This document shows positions 49,621 to 63,500 of a stretch of 64,000 nt of DNA, piece after piece. Each line of letters starts with the position of its first letter. Positions within the stretch are counted from its first letter, which is position 1. The stretch comes from Lineus longissimus (taxonomy: Eukaryota; Nemertea; Pilidiophora; Heteronemertea; Lineidae): assembly GCF_910592395.1 (NCBI RefSeq), contig NC_088313.1, positions 310,501 through 374,500 of the forward strand, read 5' to 3'. The position numbers were made by a program, and so were the translations under genes. Under the pieces are notes generated by a model. That model did not search any database. It saw only the letters and a program-made list of their open reading frames with translations, and was not told the origin of the DNA.

Positions 49621-52570
49621 GATAAGGAAGAACGACCGGAGACCTCATCCACCTCGCAGAGGATAACTATGGTGCCACTTTGTAAACACGCAGTAGTACA
49701 GGGTCGCCCCAATGGCTGCAAGGCTGCAGGACAGAAATAGAAATATATGTTTATATATCACTCATCTTGACAAACAACTGGACAGTAAACATATCATCTT
49801 GATACTTCCGTTTCAAATTAACAAATGAAAATCGTCTAAAAATATCAACCACACCCAAATTCATATTCATTGAAGGAGGGGAGGCTAAAGAATGTACATG
49901 TACTGTTTTTACAAACCGTAGAGCTATGTGGTTCAATCCTTTCTTGATATTGGTCCATAGAAAGGTTTTTGGGAGTTGGCAAAAATAGGCCTCTGACCCA
50001 GTCACAGTCTGAGGAATATCATCAATCAGTACGGGTTAAAGGTCCAGGTGAAAGTGATGAAAGTATAATAGTAGGGAGGAAGTGATTTGTTAAGTTATAA
50101 ACATCCCCTGTATCAATAAATATCGAGTCCCTTCCTTATTTGCGACCCTTGGGAGACAAGGGACCCCGGGTGCTACCCTACTTCCTGCCAATAAAGACCA
50201 GATCTGACATAAATAATGCAGTGCTCATCCTCTTGAATGAAATTTCAAACTATAGAAATGAAATGTCCACCTTTTCAGTTTCTCTACTCATTCATTTTAC
50301 GACCTCTACTCAGGATATTGTGATTTCCTTCACTATTATTGTGAATTCTCGGATGGTATTGTGAATTCCGCTCACCATTCACCACAAATCTGTGGTATTT
50401 GTCTTTGGGCATGTTTTACGAATTACTGTGATCAGTCGTTGAAGATGGCACCCAATTCAGAAGCTATTACTGTCCATTTCATTCTATCGCACTTCCTGTG
50501 TTTATTTTACATTTTAAAATGAGATAAATTCGCACAGACAACAATACGAAGATCCCGCTGTTCTGCTCCTCTTTGGTCCATCGGCGACGGGATGCGGAAG
50601 TCGCTATCTCTTCTTAAAATCGCTACCCGTTCCGTCCCTTTAGAAATCACCATGCCGAGAGGGCCCTATCTATTCTCGTTAGAACATCTTCAATCTGGCA
50701 ATAACGGTGTACAATTGTTTCATTGTCTCCAGCCATGACCATGAATACGGTGATCAGAGATCGCACGCCCAAATCAGGGTCCCCAAGAAACAAATCTCGG
50801 ACAGGATCTACTGGTCACTTTATGCCAATATTGTCCGTAAAACAGGAAGACAATTTCTCACATTGTTCTAACGGATCAGCGTGTCTGTCACTATAGAAAT
50901 CGAACGATCAACTTCCTGTGTGAGATTGTCTGCTTCTATGGACGAACAGACAAATAGCGGGTTTAACTTCTCTGAAATTGGGTGCAAATTAGCAGGATAA
51001 CAACCCGGTCCCCAGCTGGGTTAACAAGAGACGATTGAAACATCTTTATTTAAGAACCCCACCCCAATCATCTTGAAGACCCTCATGGCTAATTTTTCTA
51101 AGAATATGCTTTGAAATGACATTTAGAGATGGGGATCTTTCTTTGAGGTGTTTCAAACATCCTTCTTTGAGTCTTCACCCCACTACATCGATGAAGTCCC
51201 TTGGGACTCATGTCAGAAACAAAGCGCTTGCTACTCATTGCTGCTAAAGTTTAGTACATGTAGTGGTCAAGAGGTACAAGAAACTGTAACATCTATAGAT
51301 ACATTGAGGTCAAGATGATGACATATGATATCATATAGGTTTTAAGGAAACCATTTTTCTGGAGCATTCACCAAAACTCGCCATATGGTCAAGACGGATC
51401 AGGGTTTGGATGTATGCCTCTCGAGATTTTGTTAGTGCAACAATCTTGGTCTTATCTGACACAAGAATGAAGACAAACGAATGAATGACAAATGTTGAAG
51501 AAAACCAATCAAATTTTTATGAAATCATCTAAATTCGTCTAATTTTACAAAGTGTTGAAGCATTATCATTAAAACTCTCCCAAAAGAATAAAATTTCTTG
51601 ACAATGTTACACCAATGACAATATCGTTATAAAGTGAAATTAAAAAACGTTTCAGAAAAATATGGTATCGGGCCCATTATCAACGTTACGGTTTAATCAT
51701 TGTAAACGTAGCATCCCATGAGAGTGGGATAATTGTGAGATGTCACTTTGACGAGAAATGAACCCGATTGTTCCAACTCTAATCTCATTGGCTAAGAATG
51801 GCCACGCGCGTGAGATTGGCGTCCATTACGCTAATTGCTGCAATTGGAGTTGATAGAAGAGACAAAAAACGTGATAATGCATACCATGCAGCGATGAAAA
51901 GATTTCATCGTCAAGTGTAAAAGTTCAACAAGCAGCGTAAGTCAGGAGGTGCACAATTTAGTGCAGGCATTTCAGTTTCCATTTAACGGCGGATTAACGC
52001 TTTTAAAACTGACTTTCCTCGTGTAATTATTCAGAAGGGGGAAATTAAGGCAATCTTAATTGTTCCTGATTACTGACTTAATGTCCAGGTGCCAAAGGTC
52101 TTGAGAGATTTGTGTGTGGTTTATGGTGGAATAAAGTGGTCAGTCCTGGGAATAAGCTTTTAACAACTTTAAGATGATGTTCAGGTCTCAGACGACTGGT
52201 GATCACCGCCTTCTTGTGACTTGTTGGCTGTGCACACTTTGCCGCGTTCAAATGAGTCTAAAAGATGACAGAAGCAGCAGCAACTCCCCGCTACAAAATT
52301 ATTGTTCAAGTTCCCTCGATGACACCAATTTTCATTCAATGGTTTTTTAAGACCATGTACCATACACAAATGAGGGATGTGTTCCATGACACCCAGTGTT
52401 GAGGCCATATCAACTCAATTGATACAGAATTAGTCCATAACTGCAGCCTCCCAGGGTCCTGCTCAATTCTCCCTCCCAAGACATCAATACTTACACTACT
52501 GATCAATGTTAAAACTGTCTCACAGAACCAGTGCCAGTCCCCAGACCTGAACCAGATGCAATCAAGCATT
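49621..52570. other. Non-coding stretch, no gene recognised
   Basis: Frames are at most 84 codons. The ETS-like word ACTTCCTG occurs at 50180, 50491 and 50912, the first inside a third copy of the GACCCTT module (50137-50188). No exon was recognised. Confidence 0.5.
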
Positions 52571-52770
52571 TCAATAAATCTAACGAGCTAATTAGCACTT
52601 CTTACTAATTACCTCCCATTCATTATAGCAAATCACGGATATTTCAACGGTCAATTATTGCCTCAATGGAGAAATGCCAAAACTTTGCACATTTCTGATG
52701 CAATTAGAGAATTTATCGCAATCTAAGACAGGGAACTGCGCCAATGAGAATTTTTAATTGACTTCATCAG
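52571..52770. promoter_or_regulatory. Second TAAT-rich cluster
   Basis: The palindrome GCTAATTAGC (52587-52596) and TAATTA (52606-52611) are followed by CAATTATTG, GCAATTAG and TTTTTAATTGAC words over about 150 bases. This fits a homeodomain-bound enhancer but could be chance in A+T-rich DNA. Confidence 0.25.
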
Positions 52771-55460
52771 ATGTTTACCTGGAAAAGCTGCTTAGCCTTG
52801 ATTTGAGATGTTGTGTGGTTGGTTGTTGATGTTTTGTGCATAGTGTGCATATCACTGCAGTTTCAAGTTGGTATGCGCTTATGTGCCGTTCATTTTGTGA
52901 CTTTCCTGAGCAATTTCAACAACCAGTCTGTCTTTTAGGGGTGTTTAAAGTCCACTTAGGGCATGTCATACAGCAAATAAGTTGCTCCTTCAAATGCTTT
53001 TCTCATTTGCCTAAGTATTCCCCATCTCTTGACAAGATTTTCAACTGTCTCAACCGAAGTTCATCGCTCAGTCATTCCTTAACAGATTGTCATGTATTGT
53101 ACATCAGTTAAAGATAAATCTGTACATACTAAGCCATTACCAATGACTCATTTTCAGCCAGGGTCACAAATCTCCCACATCCCTTACACCAGTGGCTCCA
53201 CCTGAACTTGTTTGCCAAAACCACTTCCACCTCCAGATTCACCTTGCCTTGGCGCTGTGGCTAAACCCGCACAACAAGTTATTTCTAAGGAATCTGACTG
53301 CCTGCCATCAACTACGCTGTAACTCCCAAGGCATGTTTACTATGATTTAAACAATACAACATCTTGCCGCAAATACTGTGATGATGAATTCACCTCTGGG
53401 CCAACGCCAGCCAACAAACCAATACTTGCGTATCAATAAGTTTACCACCAAAAAAAATCAATGTCAGACAACGACTTATCGCTACATCATCAGAATGTTG
53501 TGCGTGTTATCGCCAGTTTTTTATAGGGAATTAACTCATGACGTAAATGGCGATGATTTACACAACATGGTGAAAATATATCGTCCGACGTCCAAAAATC
53601 TGGCAGATAGCTCGCTAGGTGGACTACTAGGTATAAACAGAACATAAAACTTGTTCCTATCTCGCCGTGTTAGTCAAAAGCTACATCAATAATAGAAGCA
53701 GCTGTAGCATTTTAGTGTAGCAGTAAAATACTGGCATGTTTTCAGCCAACAGCTGAGTTTTAGTCATGATTCAGGGGAACTTTGACCCTCGCTGATGTGG
53801 TTGGCCACATTTCCAATCAGTAAGCTGAGAAGAAAGAAACAGCCTTTGACTGATCTCAACACAGTGATTCGTAATCCCAACACTGTGAACAGCCATACCT
53901 AATTCAGCATTCCCTCAAAAGGTAATAGTGCAGAAAAGACCTGATTTTTTTATCTAGAGTCGTCTAAATGAAGTATTTAACCTCACCTAGTGAACAAAAA
54001 GGTTAAACACCCTTGAGATTAATGACTTCAAATTCTATTTCATGATGTGAGAACCATTTTAAGCGTGAGGGCGGGAATTTCTGGCCGATTGGTCAATGTC
54101 ACTTTGAGAGATAACGAAGCGATGCACATTGACTCCAGTGACAGTCCATGTTTGTGCATATCAGGGCATAATCAACTGCTGTATCCGACGAGGAGGAGTG
54201 ATCGGCAGTCAATGCGGGTGTTATCTCTGTGGTGCTCAGCCGGAGTAAATCGGGAGTAAACAGAATGTCAGGGCGTATGATGGAAGACACAACGCCTTGT
54301 TTCATGCCGTCGTTGATGTTGGAAGTATCTTAGACGAAAACCAAAAGGAATAAACTCTGAGAGAGAATTAAGAGGGATTAGTTTTCGTTCCTGATGGTGC
54401 CAAATTCTGAGTTTTGGGCAGGGTGTGAAAACATGAGGGACACAGCTTGTTCAAGGCTTATGTTGACTTTGTTGACAAGATCCCTAGCTCCTGCAGCCAG
54501 CTGCTCGTTAAAGGGTCAGCATTTTTGATAATCTGTCAAAAAATCAACTGTAGATTCTGAGATATTGCTTGAACAAGAACAACTAAAAGCTTCATATTCT
54601 GCACGAGATTGAACCTAGCAACAGTCACCGTGTCAATAATCAACTAATTACTTGATAGAGCCCCCATGATGATTAAGGCATCATTTAACGAAGGGGAGCC
54701 ATTGTTGTGGATGGCTGCCATGACAAATACTTGAACAATGTCGTAAAATTGTGAAGTCATAATGGATTTTCAACAAAATTAATCAATTTGGTGACATCGG
54801 CATTTCTAGAATATGAATTGATGGCTTGCATCTCATTGACTGCAAAATTTGACAAAGTCACAACTAGAATGCAGGGATAAGTTCACTTTCAAACTTTCAC
54901 TGGCTCTGTCTTTGACTGTGGCAGCTGCACATTTAGGCTCAAATGTAACAGTTGCTAAAGGTCCAACATGAAACATTTTCAAATCAAAAATCGCACTAAA
55001 GAGTCGCTCAAGGCTTACCCCAGACAATAGCCCCCTGGGCTAATTTGGCTTCATCCTGAGGGTATCCCAATATTTACGAGAAAGGGGCAATTTGTTGAAG
55101 CCCTCTAGGGTGACCCCTTCAGGGTAAAGGACCTAATCCTCTCGTAGTGGACGTATCACAGAATATCCATACACAGCCTTGGAAAGTCCATAGTCTTCTA
55201 GATATCGAGACCTGGGGCAGTTTTCAACCTAACAAAGCCCACGGCATGTTTCGCCCCTAATCTGGGGAATATTTGGGTGCCTCCTGGCAGGAAACCCTTG
55301 TTGGCCATCCCCCACAATAACATATAGCACTCAGGACGACGTCCGCAACAGATTGATACTCTTTGCTGCAGGAATCCGTGGCATGGTTAATCCGAGGGAT
55401 CCTGCTTAGAGCATATGGTACCTAGAGCCCGCTGGCCCTTCCTCTATAAACGGGGACAGG
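52771..55460. other. Non-coding stretch, no gene recognised
   Basis: Frames are at most 91 codons and none is recognisable. No repeat was seen. Confidence 0.5.
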
Positions 55461-55620
55461 AGCCATGGTGGTCTAGTGCCTTGGGTCTCTGACATGCAGT
55501 CATCAGGTCTCTAGTTCGACCCCCATTGTTGGCACGAGACTCGTTACCTTCCATTGGAAGGTTGCACAGAGCAGGACAAAGTTCTTGGGCAAGTCACTCA
55601 ACTGAAAAAGCATGTTGGGC
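55461..55620 (+). mobile_element. tRNA-derived CORE-type SINE
   Basis: The head has both internal Pol III promoter boxes: A-box TGGTCTAGTGC (55469-55479), close to the tRNA-Glu form, and B-box AGTTCGACCCC (55513-55523), with normal spacing. About 60 bases further on, CTTGGGCAAGTCACTCAAC (55584-55602) matches the conserved part of the CORE domain shared by MIR and other CORE-SINEs of animals. The copy is diverged: the tRNA arms no longer pair fully and the tail cannot be delimited. The 3' end is set conservatively just after the CORE. SINEs encode no protein and depend on LINE reverse transcriptase; none is present here. Confidence 0.75.
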
Positions 55621-58600
55621 CGCATTTGAGGCTGGGGTTCTATCACTCTGATTTCTACACAGCAACTCTGTCCAATGAGCCTCCCACAGCCTCTTATTCA
55701 ATCTGCAATCACTCTGTTAAATCAAATCAAAATCCTGATTACGAAGATTTGGCAGGCTTCAACTTCCTTTGTACTAAATTTGTCTCTGAAATACCTCCCT
55801 CGATAAGTGTTTAGCAAGGAGATTAGAAGCTGTACCAAAACCGCTATATTTACCGTCACATCCTGTCATTACACCGTGTGATGACATACCGCTCCTGATC
55901 CCAAAACATTCAAGTGTGCATTGTTTTGAGATCAGCATGTGAAAACACCATTTCTCACACCCCGACACACGTTTCGTGCCAGGAAATCTTGTCACTGGCA
56001 TTTTTGAGATTGTTGTGTCTTTCATTTGAAATTTCTATGAAAGTTACCACGTCAAGCTCAGATACCGTGCATCAGCATGAGAATTAGAATATTTGGTGGG
56101 AAAGGAAACAAGTTCAAAGTTCTCAGGATAGTAAAAGAATAAACAAATGATCGGGAGACTGTGATTCAAAACTTATCGCAGGTTTTAAGACAGGAGACAG
56201 TAAGCCAGGATGTTATCAACAACAACAACAACAAAAGTTGGCAAAGTTGCCATGCCAAAGGTTGGCAAATTGGCGAGAGAGTAAAATTGATTATCTGAGC
56301 ATAATAAAGGGTGCCGACCCAGGAAAGATCCATTAAAGATGCGCACAACAAACTGTAGCATCCCATACTCGGTTCTGGGAAGAAAAACACCACAAAAAAG
56401 CGACAGCACACCTTTTGTTGCAATGTTTTTATGAGTTACAGGCAGACGTCCAAAAGTTCAGTGCTAGCCATGGGCTGTATATTGAGACGATTAATGCAAA
56501 TTTTTGAAGAAGATTCACACAAAAGACGACAATATACGTAACGTTTGGACAGGAGCATCCTTTGAATAAAATAATTCAAGATTTTTCTAATCCGATAATA
56601 ACGTAACAAAGTTTGATTGCATTCTGTCCTTGACCTTGACACTTTGACCTTGAGATCTTGAAGCCTAAGGAAATGAAGGATGTTGACGAGTGAGAAAGTA
56701 ATCTTGATTTGAGAAATCTATGATCAGACAGAAAAAGATAATCATGAAATTCAAAATGAGAAGGATAGTACACTTGAAAGTGGCTGTTTTGGCAAGAAAA
56801 TGATCGGCTGGTTGGCAGGTCATAAAATAATTTTTGAGGATCAATGTTTGACTATTTGCAGAATTGCATATACGTGGCAAATCACGTTACTGCAATTGTC
56901 ACATCATTACCAGGTGAAGGAGGCAGATGCCCATTTAGCACTTGTTTGTTAATGAGTGGTACTTGCTCTGATATGATGCCACTGGAAAACAACCGGAAAC
57001 TTGCATGCAGGTACTGGTCACTCTTGGCCATAACTTTGTCAGAGAAGACAATATATAACTAAGAATTTATATAATAATTCAGATGTGACCACAAACAGAA
57101 TTCAAATCCGTTGTGGGTCACCAATGATTACTTAAAAAAGACAATTCATCATTTAGTCCCAAGTTTACTTCCCTGCCAATATTCCTGAAAAATAAATAAA
57201 CTTCTCCAACTCACCATGCTGCACCGGACCCTAGATCCAGGGTCCTCACACGCCTGCACCATTTCTTTAAAATTCCGAGAAAAAAAGCTAAAGAATTTGC
57301 GTCAAAAGATGATGATTCAGTCTGAGACAGTTCTAAAATTATCCAAACCTTTGGGCGAATCGATAGACAAATGACAAGTTTTTCTAAAAACCTGAAAATC
57401 TTGCTTGATAGTCCATCGTTTTTTGCAGATTTTTATATTTTTGAAAAACCTTCAAAATGACGGAAAACTTGAACCGGTCTTAAAACATTTGACCTAAGGC
57501 AGTAAAATGATGGACATGGAATTATGTCTACAAGAACGAAAACCTTGAAAATGATTCTATTTTAGTCCAAACCATACATGTACAACATGAAAAAGCAACA
57601 GTTTTTCTGTTACCAATGGTGGCTCTCTTGAACCCTGATCAGAACGTTAGTACAAAAAGTTAGTAAAGCGTGGATGATTCCTAACGCATCCCAGAAATGT
57701 CTCTACACAGCTGCAGTCATAAAAACAGTTGCTTTTATGAACTTTTAAATGGAAACTGGAGACTTTAACTTTGGCTTCACTTTTAATACTTTTGCAGCAA
57801 ATTATATCATTTTTGGCTCACCCTGTAGAAAGTGAGGTTGACCCCGCCCAAGAGCAGATGGCCAGGTGTAACTAAGGCTGTCATACAGAGCAATATCAAA
57901 ATGTCCACCTCCCTGGGAATTTGGACAAAAAATCAGGTCAAGGGGGTGGGGACACCGCAACCCTGGATGTGAATATTTTGACTAAAATGTAATCAATACA
58001 AAAAGTGTCACGCAATGTCAAGAAATAAATGGACTGGTTTTTTTGGTATCTGAGCGGTCCAGGGTAATCTAGTCACTATTAAACTGGAAATGACACAAAC
58101 AAATTTGGCAGTCGGTGCACTTTCTGCAAAAAAGTTAACGGAGGGCAGCCAAATGACTTTGGTCAGCACAGGTTGCATCATTTCATATGTTCGATGAGGT
58201 TACCTTGGCTTGGTAGCTTGGTTGTGTATACTACAGCCAGTTGGCAATAACAGAAAAGTTGTAAAATTAACATAAACCAGGCTAACATTCAGCACGAGTG
58301 TAGGTCAGAGGTCAGACTCTTGATGGAAAATAACATATGCAGTGGTTGTCTGGAAAGAGCTGGAGATCAGAAGATAAAATTCGGATTCAATCTAAGCATG
58401 CCGATATCTGTTATAAGGAGTTGTGCGCATAAATGTACGGATGATAAGGTTTTCCTAGGGTGGAAAGAACGAGAAAAACAACCAATCAATTTGTGGGATG
58501 AAATCAACAAAATGCAGATGTGGGGGTCAGAGGTGAAGAGAAACTGGGATAGATGGAGAGAGCAAACTCCCTGGATTCGAGCTTCCACATCAAACACTTG

Positions 58601-61600
58601 AAGAAACAGGGGAATGTTTTTTCAGCAGTTACGACTGCAAATGACCCAGCAATATCTGTGAGCGGTGCATGGCCAGGATCTAACCACAGTCATCTGTATG
58701 CCCCTCTCTAAGCATTTACAGCACAGCTAGGTCTAAATTCAGGATGGTACTTTTTTGAGATGCCGGGACTGGCCCAGAATTGATGCGATATTTGTTCTCC
58801 GATATTTTGGGGTGATTTTGAGAAACATTTTTGCACCCCAAAAGTTCACGAATTTGTACCCCTCTCTCGCATTTAAATATTAGGCTCGCAAACTTAGTAC
58901 ACATTCATCGATTCCGGATGATAAAAAAAATTTTTTTTCAAGTTATTAAGAAAAATAGTAAAGAATTGCTAAGGATGTGGCGGAAACTAGGATGATATAA
59001 GCTGTTTAAATTCTTGCACTAAAAATCGCAGATAAGACAAGATTTAACAGACTTTTCAAACCGTTCACTCTTTACAAAAATTCACAGCATAAATTCAACA
59101 AGATTTAGGAACCCATTCCATTGAATCCGATTTTTTCTTTTACGGCATTTACAACTGAGCGGCATGAAATTCCATTAGCCAGAATCCCGCCCAGGCATTG
59201 GATCCAAGTTAAACCAGCCTGACTAACACGTGATATCTTAGGGCAATGTATGGGAATTTCTGCCAACTTTCCATGAACCTAATCCCAGCTCTATTCCAAG
59301 CTAAGATCCTCAATATCTCTGTGCATATCTTCACCGGCTATAATAGTAAGAAGTTCGGGAAGTTGCTTCCAATTCAAACTGAAACAAATGAAAACAGAAT
59401 TTTCCCTTATTGATTTATCAGCACTAAGAAAATTAAATCTGACTTTTCGTTCGCTATCTTTGATTCGGCATTTAGGGATCAAACACACGTTTTTAGAGCT
59501 TTTATTTAATTATGCACAGATTAGATAGGGACAGAGGGCAGGGCACGAAGCGATAATTGCCTGATGGAATTGAGCACGGAATTCTAACGATTTGTGCACC
59601 GTAGCAATCGCCAAGTAATTTCTTTAATGCTAACCTGGTCCACAAGGAGCAGTTAGTTTCAGAAATGAATAACAGGAACAGAGAAGTAGTGCCCCTGGGG
59701 TGAGGATGATGTGATTGGGATGAGGAAGGTGGGGCACACATTATTTGTTATTGCTTTGAGATTTTGTAATGTGTGTATTTTTTATAGGTGGCAGCACCAG
59801 ACTGTAGAAGAGAATGACAAAATTTGCCGCCACTCCAAGTGAAATCGAGTTGTGGGGGAGGAGAATCATTTTTCAATTTTACCTGGGCTGAACAGAAAGG
59901 GGTTAAGGTAATTGATAGAGCCAACTGTAAAACACAGGTATCACTCTTTCATACATGTAATGAAATGTTCTCCTTTATCTCTTATATGGCGATGTCCGCT
60001 GACCAAAAGACAACACAATGAAACGTGGCATCGCAAGTTTACCATGATAAATCTTCTCTGCCGTCCATTTCTATGCAAATGAGCATGCCAAAGTGGTTGT
60101 GCGCAATCGTTGCGTTGCTCGGCAGGAAATGAAGCCACTTCGCTAACAGGAAGCTGCGGACAGCGACTTTTGTCATGGAAAATGAATGACGGAGAAGTTG
60201 TGAGTTTCCAATCGTTTAGTATCGGGACAGTTTGATGTCTGTCACTTGATGTATTGGGTAGGGTAAACTGCTAAATTGTCATGGGCAGTTCTCATTTTTG
60301 CGGATTTCGATAGATTTTATACCCGACACTTGAACATAGCTTGTGACCTTGGGCAATACTGTTCACTTAGAATAATATAAGACCAAATTTCTTTAACCAA
60401 TTTGAGTACATGCAAGACAGAAGACAAGAGTCAGGCCTGGCGATCTGTAATGCACCAAAATGCTCACTGGGGGAAACAGAGATCACGAATTCAAGCCAAG
60501 CTTCTTACAAAGTAGTGGTTTGTACCTCAGGGTCTCGGTGTTTATCCTGGACAACCCTTATATCTCACCCTTGGGGCAGTCTCTGTGCTATCTGCCACCT
60601 GGTTTTTAAAAGACAAACTACCACAGCAATACTGGATATACCATATTTCCTGGCTCATCTCTGATAACAGATGTTGCTGAGAAAATTACAGGTAGGAAAA
60701 ACTCAGTCATGCTACATCCACAAAGATGTAAACAAAAAATAAACAGAAGCAGTAAGGACAGGAAAACACCATTTGGAACGGAGGTTTTAGTTTCTGGACC
60801 ACCTCAGTTTTGGAGGATGATAGGTAATTTCACCAATGAAGTTAATGGGCACAACTTGTCCATCATCATGCCATTAGATTTAGACCAAGATATAGGTGAG
60901 ATTGTGATTTCTGGTTAGACAATGACATTGCCTGGTATTGATCCAGGCCTCATGTACACAAAATATATCAAATATAGAACATTGATGATGGAAAATTGGA
61001 GAAATATCAGCCCTTGGATAAGGTTGAATTGGTTTATTGACCATTTAGAAGAAAGATAAGTTGAAGGGAATTCAGTGGGTGGCACATTTCTTATACACAT
61101 TCCTGCAATACTACAATATCGCAGTGCTAAACGATAGTAAACAGAAACAGTTTAGTAACTCAACAACTCATCATCATATGCTTTTAGTTTTTTCGTCATG
61201 GGGAGCCAACCCTCTTTAAAAGTTTCAGCCTTTAGGATCAGGAGTCACAAAATCTACAATAATGTGAAGTGACTCTTATGTGCCCCCACCCCCTCTCCCT
61301 TGAGCTAAAGTTAGGAGGAATTGATATCCCGCTAATGGGCAGTAAACAATAAACAGATGATGCTGGGTGTGATAGTTTATTGGATTTATAGGTGGCAGCA
61401 TTGCATTGGGTTTGATTTCATGAGAAATCTGCGCATTTGCAAAATATTTGCTGTATATTTCTGAGCAAGTCTCACACAACTGCTAATTGAATTTTCCTTT
61501 CCTTTGCTGGGCTGGCAGCATACTATGTTTGTAAATCAAACTGATACGAGCAGAATGAAACTGCTGAATTGATTTTTTAAAGCCAAACTAAATAATCTTA

Positions 61601-62475
61601 CCTATCATGATCAATCGTTATCTTTCTTCGGCATTTTCAGCATGAGGTGCTGAATGCGTCCACTTGGACCATGTCCTGACACCCACCTGAAAAAATTTGG
61701 TCTTTGAATTTGACATTTCTGGGCTGTTCATAATGCTATCAAAGATTCAAATGTGATACAATCATAAATCAAGATTCTGGCCTGCCACATCTATGATATT
61801 TTACAGAAACCACAGTGTCACAGACTATCACATTACTCATTAGATCTGAAGAAGAGACAGAATAATGTGCGGAAAGAGGCGAGAAAAGAGTAGAATTGTC
61901 TAACAAAGGCAAGATACTGACAAAGTCGGACTAAATAACCACAATTACCGAATCTTGATGGGTCATTTCTGAATTGAAATTATGAAAATCACTGTCAAAT
62001 CAAGTGTCAAAAACTTCTGCATGGAGAAGCTTCTTTGTTATCAACACGTAGATTAAAATTATCATAAGTAATTAAAACCATTGTGACACAAGAAGAACTA
62101 AGAAGGCCAATTAAAAAGAACAAAAGAGAAGAGTTAGTGACTGAAAGGTCTGTTTTTCTTTGACAGGCGAGTGTTTTACCTACCACTGACAAGCTCTTCG
62201 TCGCTTTTCTATGGCTATACCCTCACTAAAGTATGCCTGGAGAAGTAGCAAAACCACACTGACCATGATTGTTGATTTATATGTTGATTCCGGGGTTTTT
62301 AGTTGAAAAAAGTTGGGCAGAAATTTGTGTTTGAGGCTGGGGTGCAACACTGCAGTACCAAAGGATGCCGCGCCATCTATTCTAAACTTATAGAACTACT
62401 GTGGCAGAGACAGTAGGTCGAGTGAGGCTAAACAATAATAATGACCACCTTTGAAGACGCTTGGAGAATGGGTAT
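55621..62475. other. Non-coding stretch with scattered simple motifs
   Basis: No gene is recognised; the longest frames are 93 codons or fewer. Small items are (CAA)6 at 56217-56234, a 7-bp hairpin (GGACCCT / AGGGTCC) at 57226-57245, an A8T8 tract at 58923-58938 and an ATGCAAAT octamer at 60073-60080. A tandem nuclear-receptor half-site is listed separately. Confidence 0.5.
56631..56653 (-). promoter_or_regulatory. Two TCAAGGTCA (ERR/NR5A-type) half-sites, 14 bp apart
   Basis: TGACCTTGA occurs at 56631-56639 and 56645-56653. Its complement TCAAGGTCA is the extended half-site bound by monomeric receptors of the ERR and NR5A groups. Two exact copies in direct order within 23 bases are unusual by chance. 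No gene lies close enough to judge function, and a local duplication of the word is another explanation. Confidence 0.35.
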
Positions 62476-62542
62476 CCGGTCGTTTCGCTCCCTGACCTTT
62501 TCGCCCTCAGTCGTTTCGCTCCCAGGGACTTTTTGTTGGGGA
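62476..62542 (+). repeat. Degenerate minisatellite, GTCGTTTCGCTCCC type
   Basis: About four imperfect units of 14-19 bp follow each other: GTCGTTTCGCTCCCTGA, CCTTTTCGCCCTCA, GTCGTTTCGCTCCCAGG and GACTTTTTGTTGGGG. The shared core TTTCGYCCC is similar to that of the array at 8446-8577. Confidence 0.7.
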
Positions 62543-63500
62543 TTGAGAAAGTTCCCATGTACATGCAGACGTCAAGGGTGAGAAGAGGAGAAGAGGATGA
62601 CAAATATCACGATCTTGTTTTTAATATCTTTATTGAACAATTAATTATTAGAGTAGAATTTACAACTTTTTTCTGGGAGTTTCTACAGCCTGGGACAGAA
62701 TGTCAGGGAACCAAGCATTCTATCACTCACTTTAATCTGCAGCTATTGCCGGTGATGGCATCTAGTACAGAACCATTTATAGCATAATCCGACAGAATAC
62801 AATAGGCCCGGACACTTTTTCCAGGGGAAATTATCTGCTTTTACTCCAGAGTTTTTCCCGCGACTCCCCTGAAGTATCGGCGATCTGTGTGACCTGATCA
62901 TCCTGATAATGTTGATGTAATTGTGACAGCGAAAGTGGTGCGACAACACACTTGTCCTGATTGTTCTTCACATGAACCGCTTGTTGCCGACAAAGTCAAG
63001 ACACTTAAGGCGTTACCTCATGCAGTTAAGTCCAATCAACATAACGCCACGTTAAAAGACATGATCAACGGGCTATTGCAATTTGAACGACCAGCACAGG
63101 AAGGACGTGTCAAATTTTGTCCTGGATTATGAACGGACACCAATGATGAAATGTACAAACAACCGCTGATTGTGAAACTTTCAATCTAGCATTTGAAATG
63201 TTTAGGACAAATTCAAATGATCAACTTAAACTGGTGTCTTCATCTGTCGATATTTTAAAACCACTGATAGGTTTTACAAAAAGATATTTCTAACAAAAAG
63301 CTATGAAGGTACTACATTTGTGAACAGGTGGCGCTCCAGTTTGGTAGGATTCGTATCCGAGTGTAGCAGAATGGAATGACCACTGGGAAACGTGTCCTGG
63401 TTGGTGACGTCGGGTTAAGGTATGGTTCTACTGAGACTTGGCCCAGAGTTATTTTTGTCTCCATGGAGGTCTTTTTACGGAGGGAAGAGTTGTTCTATTG
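62543..63500. other. Non-coding stretch, no gene recognised
   Basis: Nothing recognisable. Short frames overlap on both strands. Confidence 0.5.
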
